Positions 24,479-27,498 of a DNA stretch of 27,498 nt are shown here, piece by piece. The stretch covers positions 1 through 27,498 of the forward strand of contig JAPTWT010000054.1 in assembly GCA_028064935.1 (NCBI GenBank), read 5' to 3'. The notes below the pieces were generated by a model. It worked only from the letters and a program-made list of their open reading frames with translations. It was not told the origin of the DNA and did no database searches. The DNA is from Gammaproteobacteria bacterium. Lineage in GTDB: Bacteria > Pseudomonadota > Gammaproteobacteria > Acidiferrobacterales > Acidiferrobacteraceae. Position 1 is the stretch's first letter, and the number at the start of each line of letters is the position of its first letter. The translations under genes and the position numbers were made by a program.

Positions 24479-24809
24479 TTCCATAGCAGGGGCCATCGGA
24501 AGCTCTCCCGGTTTACTGAAGTTGTAATGTGTAATGCACGGAAGGGGCGCGCCGGCTTCCCTACCCTCTGCTACTGGACCCGTGCGCCAGTCGTGCTAAA
24601 CACACGTGTCCCTTCGCGTCGGCGCGCCATATGGGCCGCACGTCGAGCGCCAACGATGCCCTGGCCTCGGCGGTGACGACCCGATCCAACGCGCTTTGGA
24701 GGTGCGTTATGCTTATCTCAGTCAGATGATATGTCGTCAGAGCGCGGCCACCGGATTTCCGAAAAATGGCTCAAGCGCCAATGGAAATCTCTGCGATATC
24801 GCTATCAGG
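24479..24809. other. Intergenic stretch with no recognised gene
   Basis: Between the nrdB-side repeat and the toxin gene I see no reading frame with a plausible start and family resemblance. A short direct similarity (GCGCCAATGGA near 24776 and ACGCCAATGGA near 24823) is present. Confidence 0.5.
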
Positions 24810-25244
24810 CTAGGCTTCCTGAACGCCAATGGACCAGGGGTTTATGACCTGAATCCCGCACTCCTCGAAATCCCGCACATTGCGGGTAACGAGTCGAGCA
24901 TCGGCGGACGCGACAATCGCTGCGATCTGGGCGTCTGCTTGCGTGATCGGGCGGCCCTGGGCCTTGCGTTTTGCGGCGATCTCGGCGTAAAAGCGGGCCG
25001 CGGCGCTATCAAAGGCCAGGATGCGCGAGAAAAAATCCTCTCCAAAAAGCCCGGCGAGCGCGTGCTCCAACTGCCGCCGACGCGGGCCCGCCGCGAGTAA
25101 ATGGGCACCATAAAGCATCTCTGCCTCGGTAATGGCGGTGGTGTAGAGACCGGACAGGGGCTGGGCCGCGACCCATTCGACGACCATGGAGTCGGGGGTG
25201 ATACGCAAAAGTTCCGACAGCACGTTCGTATCAAGGACGAGCAC
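24810..25244 (-). CDS. vapC: PIN-domain toxin (VapC/FitB type)
   Basis: A predicted Mg-dependent endoribonuclease toxin of a type II toxin-antitoxin pair. The 144-residue protein starts MLVLDTNVLSELLR and shows the acidic PIN-domain residues: Asp5, Glu40/Glu42 (AITEAEMLYG), Asp104 (ITQADAQIAAIV) and Asp125 (TRNVRDFEECGI), ending in VINPW as in the FitB/StbB group. It starts with GTG at 25244, five bases after the antitoxin stop, with GAGGA inside the antitoxin end as ribosome-binding site. The RNA target is unknown. It lies between the intact nrdB and its broken copy. Confidence 0.92.
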   Translation of the reverse strand: MLVLDTNVLSELLRITPDSMVVEWVAAQPLSGLYTTAITEAEMLYGAHLLAAGPRRRQLEHALAGLFGEDFFSRILAFDSAAARFYAEIAAKRKAQGRPITQADAQIAAIVASADARLVTRNVRDFEECGIQVINPWSIGVQEA

Positions 25245-25249
25245 CCGGC

Positions 25250-25498
25250 CTAGTCCTCGAAGTCCGGAGACCTTGGGGGGTCTTCGCGCTCAACCTGCGG
25301 CAATGCGATGTCGCCAAGCGGGGCGAAGCGTGCGCGAATCCTCTCCACCAGATTCTGGCCTGGGCCCGACTCCCTGCGCAGCGCCGCCCGCAAGATGGAG
25401 CGCGCCTCCTCTTCCATGGAGTGCCCCCGACACGCCGCCCGCACACGCAGTCGTGCCTTGATATCCTCATCGAGGTTGCGAATCGTGATGCTGGCCAT
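25250..25498 (-). CDS. vapB: Ribbon-helix-helix antitoxin (FitA/VapB type)
   Basis: An 82-residue DNA-binding antitoxin. The N-terminus MASITIRNLDEDIKARLRVR and the following HSMEEEARSILRAALRR are the typical FitA-like ribbon-helix-helix, with a C-terminal tail (about 45-82) that would bind and inhibit the PIN toxin. A GAGGAGG ribosome-binding site precedes the ATG at 25498. The gene pair probably represses its own promoter, which carries a perfect inverted repeat (see 25525-25557). Confidence 0.9.
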   Translation of the reverse strand: MASITIRNLDEDIKARLRVRAACRGHSMEEEARSILRAALRRESGPGQNLVERIRARFAPLGDIALPQVEREDPPRSPDFED

Positions 25499-25524
25499 TA
25501 TTCCTCCTCGCCAAGCCTTCTCGC

Positions 25525-25557
25525 ATAATAATCACTGCATGCGTTGATAGCAACGCA
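25525..25557 (-). promoter_or_regulatory. Toxin-antitoxin promoter with operator-like inverted repeat
   Basis: On the minus strand: TTGCTA (25553-25548), a 17-base spacer and TATTAT (25530-25525). Over the -35 lies TGCGTTG-ATAG-CAACGCA (25540-25557), a perfect seven-base dyad with a four-base spacer, a likely site for autorepression by the ribbon-helix-helix antitoxin. Confidence 0.6.
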
Positions 25558-25634
25558 AGCGCAGGCCGGTTTTAGCCCGGTACGGGACGAAACGGAGAGA
25601 AGTCGCGGCCACGCCAACAGGCGGGCTCCCCACA

Positions 25635-26224
25635 TCGCGCGACATCGCGACCTGGAAGGACCCCAGCGGGCTCACCGCCGACGAGCGCACCATCATAAAG
25701 CGCAATCTCGGCTTCTTTGTGACCGCCGACTCGCTCGTGGCCAACAACCTCGTGCTCGCGATCTACCGCCACATCACCAATCCGGAATGCCGGCAGTACC
25801 TGCTTCGGCAGGCCTTCGAGGAGGCGCTGCACACACACGCCTATCAGCACATCGTGGAAAGCCTCGGCCTCGACCAGGGCGAGATCTTCAACATGTACCG
25901 CGAGGCGGCTGCATATCTGATAAGGAAACGAAGTGATCGACCTCATAAAGCAGGCGGTGGCGCTCGAGTACCGCTATGCCGTCGACACCATGCCGCGCGG
26001 GGTCCTCGGACTCAATGCCGCGATGTTCGATGATTACCTCAAGTTCATCGCCAATCGGCGTTGCCAGCAGATTGGTCTGCCCCTCCAGTATGCGGGCGCG
26101 ACCAACCCGTTCCCATGGATGAGCGAGGTCCTCGATCTGAAGAAGGAGAAGAACTTCTTCGAGACGCGCGTGACGGAATATCAGACCGGTGGGGCGCTGT
26201 CCTGGGATTAGAAGGGTCATCGTC
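25635..26224 (+). pseudogene. Broken second copy of nrdB
   Basis: Two blocks are identical to the intact nrdB region: 25635-25905 matches 23414-23684 and 25933-26224 matches 24011-24302, 563 bases with no difference seen. Between them, 326 bases of the original are replaced by 27 bases, for a net loss of 299 bases, which shifts the frame. The loss removes the segments carrying IMEGIFF and [10 protein letters not shown], hence three iron ligands, and the first 75 codons are also absent. It cannot make a working small subunit. The 3' block could still be read from a GTG at 25933 as 92 residues, preceded by AAGGAA, but this is probably fortuitous. The duplication includes 13 bases beyond the stop. 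Confidence 0.9.
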
Positions 26225-26228
26225 GATT

Positions 26229-26291
26229 CTCATTAGTCACGAGACTAATCTCATTAGTGGCAAGACTCGCCTCGTTAGTCGCGAGACTCGG
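26229..26291 (+). repeat. Left-end tandem 21-base repeats (three units)
   Basis: Units at 26229-26249, 26250-26270 and 26271-26291 share the pattern CTC[AG]TTAGT..C.AGACT. The first unit holds TTAGTC-acga-GACTAA, a perfect dyad. They probably are transposase-binding sites of the IS21-like end. Confidence 0.75.
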
Positions 26292-26614
26292 ATACCAGGA
26301 GTGAGGTGGCGGCCCTTGGAGTCTTCTCGGCGGGCACGTGCTTATATCCTCAGGATGGGCACGAGGCTACGTCTATCCTCCAGTCATCACGCTAGGCCAC
26401 CGAGAAACAAGACGCACGGAAATTGCCGGGCATGCGCCGCTGTCGGAATTCGGCACGGCGCGCGGCCCCCGCCGAGTCGTGGGCGCCCGACCCGACGAAA
26501 AAGCGTTCTGAGACCGTTGGCTGAGAAATCGTCGGACCCACGCAGTTTGAGATCCGGGCGTAAGAGAACCCTAGGCGTGGATGGTGCCACGCAAGCCCCT
26601 CCAGTGGTGGAAGC

Positions 26615-26665
26615 TGGGGTCTTAGCGCCGTACTCGGTGCCTTGCGGCATTATCTACAGACCCCA
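26615..26665 (+). other. Potential RNA hairpin inside the element remnant
   Basis: TGGGGTC (26615-26621) can pair with GACCCCA (26659-26665). Between them GCGCCG-tact-CGGTGC gives a second stem with one G-U pair. I know of no RNA family matching this; it could be chance in GC-rich DNA. Confidence 0.25.
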
Positions 26666-26779
26666 CCCGTCCCGCAAGCCAGGCGGGGCGACGGTTGGCG
26701 GGGGCGCTGATTTGGGAAATACGTGAAATCACGCTCGCTGCGCGCCACGGAGCGAAGCGAGGGCGTGTAGTCCGCGGGA

Positions 26780-26870
26780 CCAGCCATTCGGCCGGCAATG
26801 GGCGCAGGTCCGGGCGGGGTGGCCGCAAGCCACTTGCAAGGATACCAGCCGTGCGGCCGGCAATGTCGAC
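26780..26870 (+). repeat. Short direct repeat inside the element remnant
   Basis: ACCAGCCATTCGGCCGGCAA (beginning near 26780) recurs as ACCAGCCGTGCGGCCGGCAA (beginning near 26845), 18 of 20 bases identical. No gene is associated. Confidence 0.5.
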
Positions 26871-27075
26871 ACGCCGTCCAGTTATTGTGGGCGAGCCTCT
26901 TGTGCGCCCGAAAAGCGCACGGCTCGCCCGCAGGACGGCTGCGGCGCGACATCTCGTAGCGGAGCGGAGAGATCATGAGTATTGCGCTGAGATCGAAGGC
27001 GCGACATTGTGGGCCGCATGGCCCAGGGCGACTGGGACGTCCCGTCGCGCATACTGAAGGCCGGCGCACGGTTGT

Positions 27076-27193
27076 TTAGTGAGACGGATTGGGGAAAGTC
27101 TCGCGATTAGTGAGATTTGGTTTCACGGCCAGTGAGACGTTTTTGGCTAAGCCGCTGATTTATAATAACCTGCAGTCTCGCCACCAATGAGAC
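27076..27193 (-). repeat. Right-end inverted repeats of the IS21-like remnant
   Basis: Units read on the minus strand at 27193-27174, 27138-27119 and 27116-27097, plus a partial unit at 27085-27076, all begin GTCTCA[CT]T or a close variant. They are inverted relative to the left-end units, as expected for the two ends of one element. Confidence 0.7.
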
Positions 27194-27289
27194 GGGACGG
27201 TCATCGTCAACTCTCGTGAGTCGTTGCGCTGGGCCATCCGGAAACGGGGGCCCGGGAATCGCGAGGCATGCGCCGCTGTGCGCAGGTGT

Positions 27290-27458
27290 GGTAATGCACA
27301 TCCTTACGTTGCGCGAGCGCTTCGATAGATCGGGCTTCAGCCGGGAAGGCGGCCCGATCTTCATCAAAACTCCGTTCTTGTGCGGCCACGCGTCTCGGCC
27401 ACTGATCTTCCATGAGACTGATGGCCCGCGCCCAGGCGTGGATGGCTGCGCCATCTGA
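27290..27458 (+). repeat. Copy 2 of the dispersed hairpin repeat
   Basis: Matches 24309-24478 from the CACATCCTTACG segment onward. The hairpin GATCGGGC (27328-27335) / GCCCGATC (27352-27359) is preserved exactly. About 80 bases (27209-27289), including GGAAACGGGGGCCCGGGAAT, separate it from the GGTCATCGTC motif and are absent from copy 1. The remaining 40 bases to the window edge show nothing recognisable. Confidence 0.7.
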
Positions 27459-27498
27459 TGTTCGAGCCGGTTTCCGACACGCACGACGTTACCAGTTA

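Larger units (their letters stand above)
26215..27208. mobile_element. IS21-like element remnant lacking transposase genes
   Basis: The region is bounded by a ten-base direct repeat GGTCATCGTC (26215-26224 and 27199-27208). Its left end has three tandem 21-base units and its right end has three full inverted units plus one partial unit of the same motif. Outer units compare as TCTCATTAGTCACGAGACT (left) and TCTCATTGGTGGCGAGACT (right, reverse complement), 16 of 19 identical. Multiple internal repeats at both ends are characteristic of IS21-family elements. The interior (about 780 bases) has no IstA- or IstB-like frame. It appears inserted in the 3' flank of the second nrdB copy, since the nrdB flank sequence resumes after 27199. 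Confidence 0.6.

Noticed and set aside
24338..24676. Plus-strand frame beginning MDRSGFSREGG as a gene
   Set aside because: It lies on the dispersed repeat and its hairpin, lacks a ribosome-binding site, and the second copy reads into different sequence after the repeat.
24606..25100. 164-codon plus-strand frame over the toxin gene
   Set aside because: Antisense to a well-supported PIN-domain toxin; no recognisable domain.
25933..26211. 92-residue NrdB C-terminal fragment as a functional small gene
   Set aside because: It could be translated from GTG, but it lacks all radical and most metal sites; a pseudogene reading is simpler.
26229..26291. Three 21-base repeats as a small CRISPR array
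   Set aside because: Units are directly adjacent with no spacers, and inverted versions occur at 27076-27193; this fits insertion-sequence ends.
26061..26726. 221-codon frame from the nrdB copy into the element remnant
   Set aside because: Starts in a shifted frame of nrdB-derived sequence and continues through the terminal repeats; no support as a protein.
26650..27069. 139-codon minus-strand frame inside the IS21-like remnant as an IstB-like gene
   Set aside because: It has no AAA+ motifs, no credible start and irregular composition.

Overview
The window is GC-rich chromosomal DNA, most likely from a gammaproteobacterium. The pilMNOPQ operon diverging from a class A penicillin-binding protein gene and the argS–SPOR-protein pair are both typical of that class. 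The nitrogen/sulfur genes and the polyamine genes would fit a chemolithotrophic acidophile of the Acidiferrobacter/Acidithiobacillus type. That placement is an inference from gene content, not a proven identification.

Layout. Positions 1-3354 (minus strand) hold the type IV pilus assembly operon pilM-pilN-pilO-pilP-pilQ, with pilQ running off the left edge. It diverges from mrcA (3504-5906, plus), and the two share a compact intergenic region with overlapping promoters. A conserved gene of unknown function, argS and an FtsN-like SPOR protein follow on the plus strand (5908-8978). Positions 8990-13368 (minus) hold a tightly overlapping operon in the order substrate-binding protein, permease, ATPase, cyanase (cynS), two-domain sulfurtransferase. 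A divergent sigma54-dependent activator (13561-15138) follows, then an OsmC-like protein and an acyl-CoA-dehydrogenase-like flavoprotein (15266-16975). Near-consensus sigma54 promoters lie in front of both the cyanase operon and the OsmC-like gene, so the regulator sits between two probable target operons. Together they look like one nitrogen- or sulfur-responsive regulon.

Positions 17104-19044 encode polyamine synthesis: AdoMet decarboxylase (speD), a pyruvoyl-dependent arginine decarboxylase and an aminopropyltransferase (speE). This implies a route to spermidine through agmatine. A diverged copy of the speE 3' end follows directly. Positions 19446-24289 encode class Ia ribonucleotide reductase. 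nrdA contains a 313-residue intein inserted directly after the predicted thiyl-radical cysteine, and the intein's endonuclease motifs look dead. nrdB is intact.

The right end (24290-27498) is an accessory patchwork. It holds a dispersed hairpin-bearing repeat, a VapBC/FitAB-type toxin-antitoxin pair, a broken second copy of nrdB (563 of its bases identical to the intact gene, with 299 bases net missing), the ends of an IS21-like element with no transposase, and a second copy of the dispersed repeat. The strongest observations are the dual sigma54 regulon around cyanase, the intein splitting the NrdA active site, and the duplicated and decayed nrdB locus.
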